Made by a program: the position numbers and the translations under genes. 64,000 bases of DNA. Source: a virus. Shown here piece after piece: positions 46,630-56,334 of this stretch; position 1 is the stretch's first letter, and the number at the start of each line of letters is the position of its first letter. The stretch covers positions 22,249-86,248 of IMG/VR virus record IMGVR_UViG_3300007504_000006. The stretch is one strand, 5' to 3'. The notes beneath the pieces are model-generated. The model saw only the letters and a program-made list of their open reading frames with translations. It was not told the origin of the DNA and ran no database searches.

Positions 46630-47244
46630 ATGGCAAAAATAGATTTTGATACAAAAAATATTGGAAAGAAAATTCACGATGATGGTGAATTTGATTTACC
46701 TGCTCACTTACACAGCGGTGAAGGACAAGACTTAACTTTGCCATCTAGATACGGCATTAATAAATCAGAAGATCCTGTTATCATATTTGATAGATATCCT
46801 GGTTGGACAGATGCCGCGGCTAAAACTGAATTAGACAGAATTTGGGCTGACGATGTTTGGCCGAGTAGAATTTCTCTATTTTTAGCCGCTACTGAACAAA
46901 TAAAAGCAGAGGCAAATGCTAGATTTAGAGAATCGGGATGGAAATTAGAAAAAGCATTAGATACCGCCGGTGGCGATTGGTCACATGCAGATGTAGTTGC
47001 CGCTTTAGCAGATAGAGAATCATGTCGAACTAAATCAGGTGAACACGAGCAAAAAATTAAAGAAGCATTATTAGCAAGAAAACACCCTGATGATTGGCCG
47101 TCCCCCGATGATTGGACTTGCCCGTTAGCAGATCAACATAAACCAGTACAAGATGGTTCGGATACAGCAGAAAGTATTGCGGCATCAAAAGCCGACCGAG
47201 CTAAAGATGAATGGAGTGTTGAAGATCCAGGATCTGGACTTTAA
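46630..47244 (+). CDS. Hypothetical late protein
   Basis: 204 residues, starting MAKIDFDTKNIGKKIHDDGE. It is mostly helical and charged, with a C-terminal region of PDDWPSPDDW repeats and an acidic end. I do not recognise a family. Two late motifs upstream suggest strong late expression. It ends tail-to-tail with the halogenase gene, overlapping by 4 bases. Confidence 0.65.
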   Translation: MAKIDFDTKNIGKKIHDDGEFDLPAHLHSGEGQDLTLPSRYGINKSEDPVIIFDRYPGWTDAAAKTELDRIWADDVWPSRISLFLAATEQIKAEANARFRESGWKLEKALDTAGGDWSHADVVAALADRESCRTKSGEHEQKIKEALLARKHPDDWPSPDDWTCPLADQHKPVQDGSDTAESIAASKADRAKDEWSVEDPGSGL

Positions 47245-48959
47245 AACATAGTTGTTATACTTTCAATATATTGGCGAGACTCTTTTACTTGTGAGTCTCG
47301 CAATTCATCTACATGATCTAACCACTCATATTGATCTATAATATCATAAGCATATTCACAAAAAACATCATTTAACCATTTTCTATGTGTCAATCTACCT
47401 AAAATAGTTCTAAGAGCTTGCAAATATTCTTTAGGAGTCCTATCTTCTAATATTGCTCTCTCATCACCTAAAGCACCAGATCTATATGATTCTTCTTGTC
47501 TTGGGGTTATCCAAACTTTAGATAAATCCCAACCATCTATTTCTGTTCCCATTTCGTTTCCTGCAGATAATAAACTAAAAGCAGGTCTTCCAAAAAATAA
47601 ATGTTGTTGTTTATAGTTCATAACATTAGATCCGATTTTTATATATTTTTCTCGTTTTGATTGCCAGTCTATCCAATATTTAGATCTATTATTTTGATTA
47701 AATGCATAGTGAGCACCTATGTAATCTACAGTACATGAAAATGTATCATGTACATATTTGTTATACATATCTATTTTTTCTTGATCCCATAAGAAAAAAT
47801 AATTTATATCTGTTTCAAGAGCTCCTTGGTCCCATGCACCAATAGATACCATTTGAACATCTTGAGGTAATTTATTTTGTTTTATTAATGATAAAAATGA
47901 TATTAAATTATTATGCATAAAAAATATAGAAGTACTTTCTAATGGTTCTACAAATCCTGCAGATAAACCACATGTAATCCAGTTAGTACCTGCTTGTTTT
48001 TCATAACATTCTGTTTCAAATTTAATTAATTGGCATTCCTCATCTTTAATTCTATCACCTTCATAACTATCTTTAAATTCTTGTAATGCATCTTCATCTG
48101 AAATATATTTAGAACTAAACACATAACCTGTTCCTATTCTATCACGTAAGCCAATTTGCCAACGCCAGCCTGCATCCATGGCTTGGCATTCGACACAGGA
48201 CAAATAAGGTAATTCACTTTCTTTATCTACATAATCTATTCTTGTTGCCCACGCCCTGTCATTTGTAATATCTTCATTAAATTTTTTAGGAGTATAACCA
48301 CATGCATTTGGAACCAATCGTTTAAAACCACTACAATCAATAAAAAAGTCTCCTTCTATTCGAGTTCCGTCTTCTGCTGTTAAATAATCTATTTTATCTT
48401 CATCTATAATATTAACTTCTTTAATCTTTTTATCTAATATTTTTCCACCTAATTTTAATCCATGCTCCATTAATGCTTTACCTAATAATACTGCATCTAT
48501 ATTATAAGCATATTCTCTCCACATTTTAGGTAAAGGTGTGTCCCAATGTTCTTTTTTTAGAAAAGGCGATTTATTTGCTAATGCTAATTTTAATCCGCAC
48601 CAACTTTCCCAGTATTCTTTCATAGGACGTTGAAAACTTACCATATCATGATATTCCATCGCAAAAAGACCTATGGGAGTAAAATATGAATGATCTTCTC
48701 GTAACCAATCTTTACAATGAACCGAAAATTTAATAGATCCTCGTGCATCACCTAAACATGCTTTTTCAGGATCCATTCCACATATTTCTAAAAATGTATT
48801 AATGTTTCCTACGGTTGCTTCTCCAACACCTACTATAGGTATTTCCTTAGATGCAATCATTGTTACATCACAAATATGACCTAATTTTTTTTGTAAAAAA
48901 GCGAAGGCACTAGCTCCAGCGGTACCCCCGCCTATTATAATAATTTTTTTCTTTTCCAT
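47241..48959 (-). CDS. FAD-dependent tryptophan-halogenase-like enzyme
   Basis: 572 residues. Family motifs: GGGTAGASA FAD-binding loop (10-18), VGVGEAT (44-50), the Lys77 region GSIKF that corresponds to catalytic Lys79 of PrnA/RebH, GWRWQIGL (family WxWxIP, with Gly for the Pro), GTGYVFSSKYISD and FVEPLESTSIFF. Such enzymes make HOX from halide, oxygen and FADH2 and halogenate aromatic substrates. A relative from cyanophage Syn10 (VirX1) has been described as an iodinase, so activity here is plausible but the substrate is unknown. It is the only minus-strand gene in the adhesin region, with AAGGA before the ATG: a moron-like insertion. Confidence 0.85.
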   Translation of the reverse strand: MEKKKIIIIGGGTAGASAFAFLQKKLGHICDVTMIASKEIPIVGVGEATVGNINTFLEICGMDPEKACLGDARGSIKFSVHCKDWLREDHSYFTPIGLFAMEYHDMVSFQRPMKEYWESWCGLKLALANKSPFLKKEHWDTPLPKMWREYAYNIDAVLLGKALMEHGLKLGGKILDKKIKEVNIIDEDKIDYLTAEDGTRIEGDFFIDCSGFKRLVPNACGYTPKKFNEDITNDRAWATRIDYVDKESELPYLSCVECQAMDAGWRWQIGLRDRIGTGYVFSSKYISDEDALQEFKDSYEGDRIKDEECQLIKFETECYEKQAGTNWITCGLSAGFVEPLESTSIFFMHNNLISFLSLIKQNKLPQDVQMVSIGAWDQGALETDINYFFLWDQEKIDMYNKYVHDTFSCTVDYIGAHYAFNQNNRSKYWIDWQSKREKYIKIGSNVMNYKQQHLFFGRPAFSLLSAGNEMGTEIDGWDLSKVWITPRQEESYRSGALGDERAILEDRTPKEYLQALRTILGRLTHRKWLNDVFCEYAYDIIDQYEWLDHVDELRDSQVKESRQYIESITTMF

Positions 48960-48968
48960 AATTCCTTG

Positions 48969-48976
48969 AATAAATA
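48969..48976 (+). promoter_or_regulatory. Late-promoter-like motif
   Basis: AATAAATA followed by TTAATAAAGAG in the divergent gap, 20 bp before the ATG at 48996. Confidence 0.55.
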
Positions 48977-48995
48977 TTAATAAAGAGATTGTAAA

Positions 48996-49733
48996 ATGGC
49001 ATATATCGGTTTTGACGTAGAAAATAGATTACACAATACAGCATTTACATTTGATAGTTACACCTCGGATGGTGTCACTTCTATTTATGCTTTAAGTGTA
49101 CCCAAGCCTTTAACATCTAGGGCGATACTTGTAAGTTTTGATGGTTTAACACAACAACCCGAATTAGACTATACCTTAGATGGTGAGTCAAATTTAAAAA
49201 TATTAAATGTTCCAGCAAATACTACACAAATACAAATTTTACATTTAACTAGACCTGTACAGTTACATACTATACCGGATAAATCTATTAGTTCCAGCAA
49301 ATTAGTTGGAGATTTACAAACACCTGGTAATTTAATAGTAGGTGGTAAATTAACAATACTTGGTGGAGAAGAAGAATCTGTTAGTACAGTTTTTCCTGCA
49401 TTATCTGTTCAAGCATCAACAATTCTTATAAATGCTGATGAAAGTGGTTCAGGTGTAACCGTTGGTTCAGCAGGTATAAAAATTGATAGAGGTCAATTAG
49501 CAGATAAATCCTTTGTATGGGACGATACAGTAGATAAATGGTCAACACAAGGCGAAACATTACTTGCCCCTATAGAAGGAACTGTTACTGGTTCAGCAAC
49601 ATTAAATGTTCTTAAAGCAGGCGATGTAATGACCGGTGAATTAACCTTATCAGGTGATCCTACCCAAGAAGACTCTGCCGCAACTAAATCTTATGTTGAC
49701 AGAAAAGCGTTTGTTAATGCTCTTTTATTCTAA
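48996..49733 (+). CDS. Fibre-type structural protein
   Basis: 245 residues. The N-terminus (MAYIGFDVENRLHNTAFTFD) and an ILVSFDGLTQQPELDYTLDG segment match a module also found in the 223-aa protein at 56331-57002 (LFVSIDGLTQEPIAAYGV). Fibre repeats include ISSSKLVGDLQTPGNLIVGG. The end, SAATKSYVDRKAFVNALL, is the common phage tail-fibre TKxYVD motif. It is an adhesin or fibre component. Confidence 0.7.
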   Translation: MAYIGFDVENRLHNTAFTFDSYTSDGVTSIYALSVPKPLTSRAILVSFDGLTQQPELDYTLDGESNLKILNVPANTTQIQILHLTRPVQLHTIPDKSISSSKLVGDLQTPGNLIVGGKLTILGGEEESVSTVFPALSVQASTILINADESGSGVTVGSAGIKIDRGQLADKSFVWDDTVDKWSTQGETLLAPIEGTVTGSATLNVLKAGDVMTGELTLSGDPTQEDSAATKSYVDRKAFVNALLF

Positions 49734-49740
49734 ATAAATA
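49733..49740 (+). promoter_or_regulatory. Late-promoter-like motif
   Basis: AATAAATA overlapping the preceding stop codon, 18 bp before the ATG at 49759. Confidence 0.5.
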
Positions 49741-49758
49741 TAATAAAAGAGATTAGGT

Positions 49759-50073
49759 ATGGCTTTAACATCAACAGTAGTTGCAAATTCTAACACAACA
49801 ATTATTTCTGGTACTGCCAATAAAGTAAGAGCAGTTACATGTATATTTTTCTGTAATACACATGCTACAGACGCTGATTCAATTACGGTCTATGCTGTTC
49901 CTAATACTGGAAGTGCCGGAGACAATAATACTATTATAAAGTCTGCAGAAATAAATGCAACCGATACTTTAACATTTGATACAGAAAAACTATTATTAGA
50001 TGACGGAGATTCTCTTATAGGAGTATGTACTACTGGAACTATTAGTGCAACCGCATCCTATACAGATGTATAA
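49759..50073 (+). CDS. Small beta-rich structural protein
   Basis: 104 residues, Thr/Ala-rich with alternating strands (VRAVTCIFFCNTHATDADSI). The size and style suggest a small virion or fibre-associated protein. It has AAAGAGATTAGG before the ATG and its own late motif. Confidence 0.6.
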   Translation: MALTSTVVANSNTTIISGTANKVRAVTCIFFCNTHATDADSITVYAVPNTGSAGDNNTIIKSAEINATDTLTFDTEKLLLDDGDSLIGVCTTGTISATASYTDV

Positions 50074-50083
50074 GGAAAAATGA

Positions 50084-50968
50084 ATGGCAAGTACGTTAAA
50101 AGGCGCAGTAAGATCAGCCGCTGATGCTGTTAGATTTGGTGGCCAAGTCCCGTCTTTTTATTTAGACCCTAATAATTTTACAGGAAGCAGTTTGCCAGTA
50201 TCTGCAGGTGGAACAGGAGGCACTACTCTTCAAACTGCTAGAGATAGTTTAAGTTTATACAGCAAAAACGAAATAGATACTAAAGTTGCATCTGCTGTAT
50301 TAGGTAGTGCAAATGTTATCACTAATGGTACAAATAATATTACTGTAGATTTAACAGCTCTTAAATTTACATTAGCAGGTACAGAAGTAGGGGTATGGGA
50401 CAATTCTACTGGTATTTTTGCAATATCAGGTAATGTAACTATTTCGGGTACTTTAGATGGCGTAACAAATGTTGCCGCAAAAGCCGAATCTGCTAGTAGT
50501 TGGGGTAATCATGCTAATGTCGGTTATTTAACAGCACCTCCTTCATATGCTATAACTGATTTAACAAATGTTTCTACTACAACCCCAACAGTTAATCAAT
50601 ATCTAGCATGGTCAGGAACTGAATATATTCCAACAACATTTTCTCTTACTGGATATAGTGTTTCTACATTTAATGATGTAGATACTGTAAATTTTACACC
50701 TATTGTAGGTAATGTTTTAAAATGGAACGGCGATAATTGGATTCCAGATGATGATAAAAGTAATGCAATACAAGTATTAAATGATTTAAATGATGTAGAT
50801 ACACAATCAAATTCACCTAGTGCAAATAAAGTATTAGCATTTACAGGAGCAGAATGGAGCCCTTTGGATTTAGATACAATAATAACAGATATAAATTTAA
50901 CAACAGCAACTATCGGTACAGCAAATTTAACTGATCTATCTGTTGATTTTGGAACAATACCTGACTAA
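50084..50968 (+). CDS. Tail fibre-like protein with DVDT repeats
   Basis: 294 residues. The SLPVSAGGTGGTTLQTARDS region is typical of phage fibre proteins. The second half carries repeats (TDLTNVSTTTPTVNQYLAWS, FNDVDTVNFTPIVGNVLKWN, LNDVDTQSNSPSANKVLAFT) like those in the proteins at 1-3632 and 50981-53113. Confidence 0.7.
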   Translation: MASTLKGAVRSAADAVRFGGQVPSFYLDPNNFTGSSLPVSAGGTGGTTLQTARDSLSLYSKNEIDTKVASAVLGSANVITNGTNNITVDLTALKFTLAGTEVGVWDNSTGIFAISGNVTISGTLDGVTNVAAKAESASSWGNHANVGYLTAPPSYAITDLTNVSTTTPTVNQYLAWSGTEYIPTTFSLTGYSVSTFNDVDTVNFTPIVGNVLKWNGDNWIPDDDKSNAIQVLNDLNDVDTQSNSPSANKVLAFTGAEWSPLDLDTIITDINLTTATIGTANLTDLSVDFGTIPD

Positions 50969-50980
50969 AAGGATTAATTA

Positions 50981-53113
50981 ATGGCTATTCAGTTTAAACG
51001 AGGAACTACGAGTAATAGAACTAACTATACTCCGGCGGCAGGCGAATTAATAGTTGTTGACGTCGATCAAGTAAATCCTTCTATATATGTTGGGGATGGT
51101 AGTACAGCAGGAGGTAAATTAGCCTCTGCTCAAGGTGGCGGCGGAGTTTCTGAAGCATTTAAAACAATATCAATATCAGGTCAAGATAATATAGTTGCTG
51201 AAGCCGAAGCAGATACATTAACTTTATCGGCAGGTACTAATATAACCCTTACAACAAATGCAACTACAGACACTATAACAATTACAAATTCTTATTCAGC
51301 ACCAGCAGAAACAGATCCTATTTTTACTGCTCATGATGCATATAATGTATCGGCAAGTAAAATAACAAGTTGGGATACAGCATTTGGTTGGGGCGACCAT
51401 GCCCTTGTAGGCTATTTGACAACTCAAAGTAGCATTAATAGTTTATCTGATGTTGATACCACAACTACCGGACCAACTCAAAATCAAGTATTATCATGGA
51501 ATGGAACTAAATGGATACCTGCAACATCAACAGCAGGAACAACATTATCTGGGTTATCTGATACCAATACTTCAAATGCATCAAATGGAAAAATATTAGA
51601 ATATGATAATGGCACATGGATAATTGGAGAAAAAACAGCAACAGGAGCAACAACTGTTATAGGTTTAGGTGATACTCCATCTAATTATACTGCAAAAGCA
51701 AACTTTTTTGTACGAGTAAATCCTAATGCAACAGGGTTAGATTTTAGAGATATAACTGCAAATGCTCCTTTAAGTTGGGATAAAGTAAATAGTGTTTTGT
51801 CTTTTAGTGCAGATACAGATGATATAAGTGAAGGATCAACTAATTTATATTATACAGATGCAAGAGTTAATACTCTTTTAGGCACTAAAACATTTTTAGA
51901 AGATACAGATTTTACTTCACAAGGATTAATGAAACGAGGATCCTCTGCAGGAAGTTATAGTATAATCACAGATAGTTCTACTAATTGGGACACAGCATAT
52001 AGTTGGGGTGATCATAGTTCTGCAGGTTACATAACTGGTATTTCTTCTTTAAGTATTAATGCATTAAATGATGTTTCTATATCATCTTCAACAAATAATC
52101 AAATTTTACGATGGAACGGAACAAATTGGATTAATTCAGATGAAAATACTGGTATTACTACATTAACTGGTCTTTCTGATACTCCGTCGGGTTATGGAGT
52201 ATCCGGACAAGTATTATCATCAACTGGATCAGGTACACAATGGGTTGATCAATCAGGCGGAAGCGGTGGTGGACAGGGTATACAAGATGTATCAGATGAT
52301 TTAACTCCTCAGTTAGGTGGCAATTTAGATGTTCAAGCAAGAACAATTTTTACATCTACAACTGATGGAAATATTGTCCTTACTCCAGATGGTACAGGTC
52401 ATTTAGAAGTAGGTTCTGCAAATATAATTACTACAGGTAAAGTATATTTTGGAAATACATTTCCAGATTTAGCAGGATTACCTAGTGCTACAACATATGA
52501 TGGTATGATTGCTATTGCAGATGATACAGGAAATATATATTATTCATATAATACTACATGGGCCGAAATAGCAAAGCAATCTAATATACCTACTGTATTA
52601 ACCGATTTAGGAATATCGGATGGTCCGGCAGGATATTCTTTAACTACAGACGGATCAGCTAATTTTTCATTTACCAATATTAGAGAAGGTTCAATTTATT
52701 ATACAAATGGAAATTTTGGTACTGCTGGAGATAGTCGAAGCGGCAAACATATTTTTAGAGGGTTAACAACTAATGATTTTTTAAATGAAATTTTTATTGG
52801 AAATGTTGTAGACTCAAAATTAGATTTTCAAGATAATTCTATTAATACAGTAGAAATTTTAATTACAGGTACTAGATTAATAACTTTAGGAGGAGTATCT
52901 TTTAGATTTGAAGCATGTTTTCAAAATACAGCAGGAACATTATCTATGTTAGGATTTACTAAAACAAGATTAGGATTTACTGATAATGATTATGATGTTG
53001 TTTTGGATGTAGACGAAGATAGTACCGATACTATGCGACTTAGATGTAAAGGAAAAACCGGTCATACTATTCGTTGGATGGCAGTAGTAAATACGGTTGA
53101 GGTGGCCCAATGA
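50981..53113 (+). CDS. Tail fibre / adhesin with Mtd-type N-terminal module
   Basis: 710 residues. The N-terminus FKRGTTSNRTNYTPAAGELI followed by IYVGDGSTAGG is the common phage attachment-domain motif (Mtd N-terminal style), used to anchor receptor-binding proteins to tails. Multiple fibre repeats follow (SLSDVDTTTTGPTQNQVLSW, LSDTPSGYG...), then a compact C-terminal beta domain (about 560-710) that may bind receptor. The stop overlaps the next gene's ATGA. Confidence 0.75.
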   Translation: MAIQFKRGTTSNRTNYTPAAGELIVVDVDQVNPSIYVGDGSTAGGKLASAQGGGGVSEAFKTISISGQDNIVAEAEADTLTLSAGTNITLTTNATTDTITITNSYSAPAETDPIFTAHDAYNVSASKITSWDTAFGWGDHALVGYLTTQSSINSLSDVDTTTTGPTQNQVLSWNGTKWIPATSTAGTTLSGLSDTNTSNASNGKILEYDNGTWIIGEKTATGATTVIGLGDTPSNYTAKANFFVRVNPNATGLDFRDITANAPLSWDKVNSVLSFSADTDDISEGSTNLYYTDARVNTLLGTKTFLEDTDFTSQGLMKRGSSAGSYSIITDSSTNWDTAYSWGDHSSAGYITGISSLSINALNDVSISSSTNNQILRWNGTNWINSDENTGITTLTGLSDTPSGYGVSGQVLSSTGSGTQWVDQSGGSGGGQGIQDVSDDLTPQLGGNLDVQARTIFTSTTDGNIVLTPDGTGHLEVGSANIITTGKVYFGNTFPDLAGLPSATTYDGMIAIADDTGNIYYSYNTTWAEIAKQSNIPTVLTDLGISDGPAGYSLTTDGSANFSFTNIREGSIYYTNGNFGTAGDSRSGKHIFRGLTTNDFLNEIFIGNVVDSKLDFQDNSINTVEILITGTRLITLGGVSFRFEACFQNTAGTLSMLGFTKTRLGFTDNDYDVVLDVDEDSTDTMRLRCKGKTGHTIRWMAVVNTVEVAQ

Positions 53114-56100
53114 AGTATATCATAAATTTATATAATACAGTAGATGCTCAAGCCGTTGCTGATCGATTAGGTATAACAGGAGATATATTATCTAATCTTA
53201 AAGTTATACACGTAGAAGATCCTACACAAGAACAAGTAGATACATGGTTAGCAGATTCAGATGTAAAAGCAATTTTAGAAGATCAAGAAACTCTTTGTAC
53301 TGATTTAAGTTCTGTTGAATTAACTAAAGCAACAAGTGAGCCTTCTGAAGAAGAAACTTTTAGTCAAGGTGTAAGTGGAGATGCTAGCCAAAATTGTTTA
53401 GCATTTAATGATGGAATCAATAATTGGTATTATTGGCATTTACCTGCATCATCGCAGAGACCTACTACTTCTCAATATACTAATACATATACCTATACAA
53501 ACGATGGAGCCAATGTTGACCTTTATATATTAGATACTGGGGTTGCTGGAGCATGTTTACAAACAAATGGTGGAGCGGCCGCAAATGCTTTAGCCGATGT
53601 AATAGGAATAATGCATCCAGAATTTGAAGATCCTGCATTTTCTAATGGTTCAACTGCAAATGGTGGTAACGGTGATCAATATCGTGTTATGGATCAAGGT
53701 GTACGCACTATAAACATAGGTTCGGGTTCAGGAGTTGGCGGTGGAGGTTGGCTAAACGAAGATACACAAGGACACGGTACATATTGTGCTATGTTTGCGG
53801 CAGGTAAATTAGCAGGTATGGCTAAAAAATCATATATATGGTCTGTAAAAGTAATGGATCCTACAGGAAACGGATCTAATTCAGGATATTTAACAGATTT
53901 ACAACAAGGTATGGATGCAACAATTAATCATGTTAATACAAAAGCAAATGGACGACCTAGTGTAGCAAATATTTCTATCGGAGTACCATTTTATAGAGAA
54001 GTTGGTAATATCTATATAAATGAAGTAGCAGGTGATACATTAAATGAATTATTAGATGATCATGAAAAAATTATGCTTAGTAATAATATTTTTATTTGTC
54101 GATCTGCAGGTAATGGTATTAAAGATAATTCGACTGATTTAATACGACAAGGACCTGTTCAAGCATCTTTTGTTACAGGACCAAGAACAGGCGCAACAAA
54201 AGCAACCGATCCATGGAACATAGAAGGTATAGGTCAAGAAAAATTTGGAGTTGGTGCATTAGAACCTGTAGTTACATTAGGCTCAGGCGATGTTAGACAC
54301 GGACATACTTCGTATAATTTACAATTAGCAGAATTTTCTAATTATGGTAATGCAGTTGAAATAAGTGCACCAGGTGATGCTTTAATTTGTAAATTTTGGA
54401 ATGCTGATGATCATTTATTAAACGGAACATATGCAACATATCTATCAGGTACATCTTTTTCTGCACCTATTGTTGCAGGTTATGCATGTATTAGGCAATC
54501 AATAGTACCTATGGAAGCATTAGGATTAACAAAGCAATTTATAAAAGATTCATCAAGTCGAACACATAACTGGAATAGTTTAGAAGATTTTACACATCCA
54601 CATGAACAAAAATGGCCAATAGTAAACGCCATAAAATATATTAATAGTCCGTCATTAGGAAAAAATGATAATATACAAACCTTATATAATAGTGATCTTG
54701 TTGCTATTAGAGTAAATCCATACTTATATGGTGTAAAAACAAATACAACTGATACACACGAATTAGAATATAGTCCGTCTACTAATGGTTGTCAAAGTAA
54801 ACTTGCTAGAGAGGATTATTTTTGTATGGATGAAGCAGTTAAAACAGATGCAGGAAGTGTAGGAATTCCGTATCTTCATGGAGAAGCCCATAGAGTAAAA
54901 TTTAGATTTTTTGGTTATTTAGATTTAGCACCAGGAGATCCAAATTCAGGATCTACTCTTCAAGCCCCATCTGATGGTTATCCAGTAAGAGATGCAGTTG
55001 ATAACAATCATGCTAATGATGGACCTATAAATTTGCAAGTATTAACATCTAAAATAAATTATAATGGTACTTTGTGTCGTGTATGGTTGACAGGAATACC
55101 AACAACTCCGTCAGATTGGCCAAACGGTCAACCTTTTGATGTACCATCTGGTATAACAACAGGTGTATGGGATGGAAAATTTCTTACACAAGCAAATGCC
55201 TCTGGTGTTTATTTTGGAAAAATACAAAATATGCAAATTGCTACAACCAGTACAATTACAGATAATGTATCAGCATTAAATGGTTGGATAGTACTTAAAG
55301 CAAGAACCCTTGCAAATGATAATGTATCAGTAGATGGAGATGGACTAAAAGTAGCAAATGTATCTGGCACAAATGCATTAGGAGTAGATACAAATGCAAG
55401 TCCTAATGTAACATACGACGCAGGGCAATGGGGTGTAGGAAATGGTGTTTGGGATGATTTACATTGGCGTGATGGTGTATTTTTAAATATGGACAGTAAT
55501 AGTATAGGTACTGTCGGTCTTAATGCATTATATGATTCGCAAGCAAATCAAACTATAAGAGATTATTTGCCTATACAAGAAACAGGGCAAAACATATTAT
55601 TTAATTGGTATGTTGAAAAAGAATTACAGATTCCGCAACTATCTAATAATGCTAACACAGGAAATTTTATATCAACTACTCCTCAAACTATTACTGCAAA
55701 ACAAAACGAAACAATAAGTTTAAATTTAGGTATGTGTTGGATAGATACAAATACATTCCGACATATAGGATATCAACATTTAGAAGTAGGAGCCCAAGCA
55801 TATACTATTTCATCTGGTGCTTTACCTGCAGGCCTTTCACTTAATACTACTACAGGTCAATTACAAGGTACACTTACAGCAGACATTGATACAATTGACA
55901 CATTTACTATTACTGCTCATAACGTAAATGCGGTATATACGTTTAATATAACAGAACTTGTTGAGACTGGTTATTATTATGATGGTTCAAATTTAAAATT
56001 ACCTGGTACCGTTATAGAAGGATGGACAGAAGTTGAAACAGATAATTATCAATTAGAAGTTAATAAAAACTATTTTATAAATTCAGGTGCGTTAAATAAT

Positions 56101-56334
56101 ATACCAATGAATTTAACAATGCCTAGTACTGCAAAAATAGGTGATAAAATAGTACTAATTGATGCAACTAGAACAGCTGGCTCACGTAATTGGATAATTG
56201 ACCCAAATGGTTTACCAATAGAAACTCCCGGCAATGGAACAAGTACTTGGACTATAGGTACAGCGGGTATTCAATATGAACTTGTGTATTATAAAGGTAA
56301 TGTAGGATGGATAGTTAGAGAGACTACAACATGA
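53110..56334 (+). CDS. Subtilisin-like serine protease (S8) with C-terminal Ig-like and fibre modules
   Basis: 1074 residues. Complete subtilase motifs: ILDTGV (Asp142), GHGTYCA (His222), RSAGNG (oxyanion Asn335) and SGTSFSAPIVAG (Ser449). The first 110 residues precede the catalytic domain and resemble a short pro-region. After about 500, a large beta-rich region includes a putative Ig-like domain near 865-950 (LPAGLSLNTTTGQLQGTLTA). The last 90 residues resemble the YNGSTW-type end module of neighbouring structural proteins. Overlap with fibre genes on both sides indicates a virion-associated protease, perhaps acting on host surface proteins. Confidence 0.85.
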   Translation: MKYIINLYNTVDAQAVADRLGITGDILSNLKVIHVEDPTQEQVDTWLADSDVKAILEDQETLCTDLSSVELTKATSEPSEEETFSQGVSGDASQNCLAFNDGINNWYYWHLPASSQRPTTSQYTNTYTYTNDGANVDLYILDTGVAGACLQTNGGAAANALADVIGIMHPEFEDPAFSNGSTANGGNGDQYRVMDQGVRTINIGSGSGVGGGGWLNEDTQGHGTYCAMFAAGKLAGMAKKSYIWSVKVMDPTGNGSNSGYLTDLQQGMDATINHVNTKANGRPSVANISIGVPFYREVGNIYINEVAGDTLNELLDDHEKIMLSNNIFICRSAGNGIKDNSTDLIRQGPVQASFVTGPRTGATKATDPWNIEGIGQEKFGVGALEPVVTLGSGDVRHGHTSYNLQLAEFSNYGNAVEISAPGDALICKFWNADDHLLNGTYATYLSGTSFSAPIVAGYACIRQSIVPMEALGLTKQFIKDSSSRTHNWNSLEDFTHPHEQKWPIVNAIKYINSPSLGKNDNIQTLYNSDLVAIRVNPYLYGVKTNTTDTHELEYSPSTNGCQSKLAREDYFCMDEAVKTDAGSVGIPYLHGEAHRVKFRFFGYLDLAPGDPNSGSTLQAPSDGYPVRDAVDNNHANDGPINLQVLTSKINYNGTLCRVWLTGIPTTPSDWPNGQPFDVPSGITTGVWDGKFLTQANASGVYFGKIQNMQIATTSTITDNVSALNGWIVLKARTLANDNVSVDGDGLKVANVSGTNALGVDTNASPNVTYDAGQWGVGNGVWDDLHWRDGVFLNMDSNSIGTVGLNALYDSQANQTIRDYLPIQETGQNILFNWYVEKELQIPQLSNNANTGNFISTTPQTITAKQNETISLNLGMCWIDTNTFRHIGYQHLEVGAQAYTISSGALPAGLSLNTTTGQLQGTLTADIDTIDTFTITAHNVNAVYTFNITELVETGYYYDGSNLKLPGTVIEGWTEVETDNYQLEVNKNYFINSGALNNIPMNLTMPSTAKIGDKIVLIDATRTAGSRNWIIDPNGLPIETPGNGTSTWTIGTAGIQYELVYYKGNVGWIVRETTT

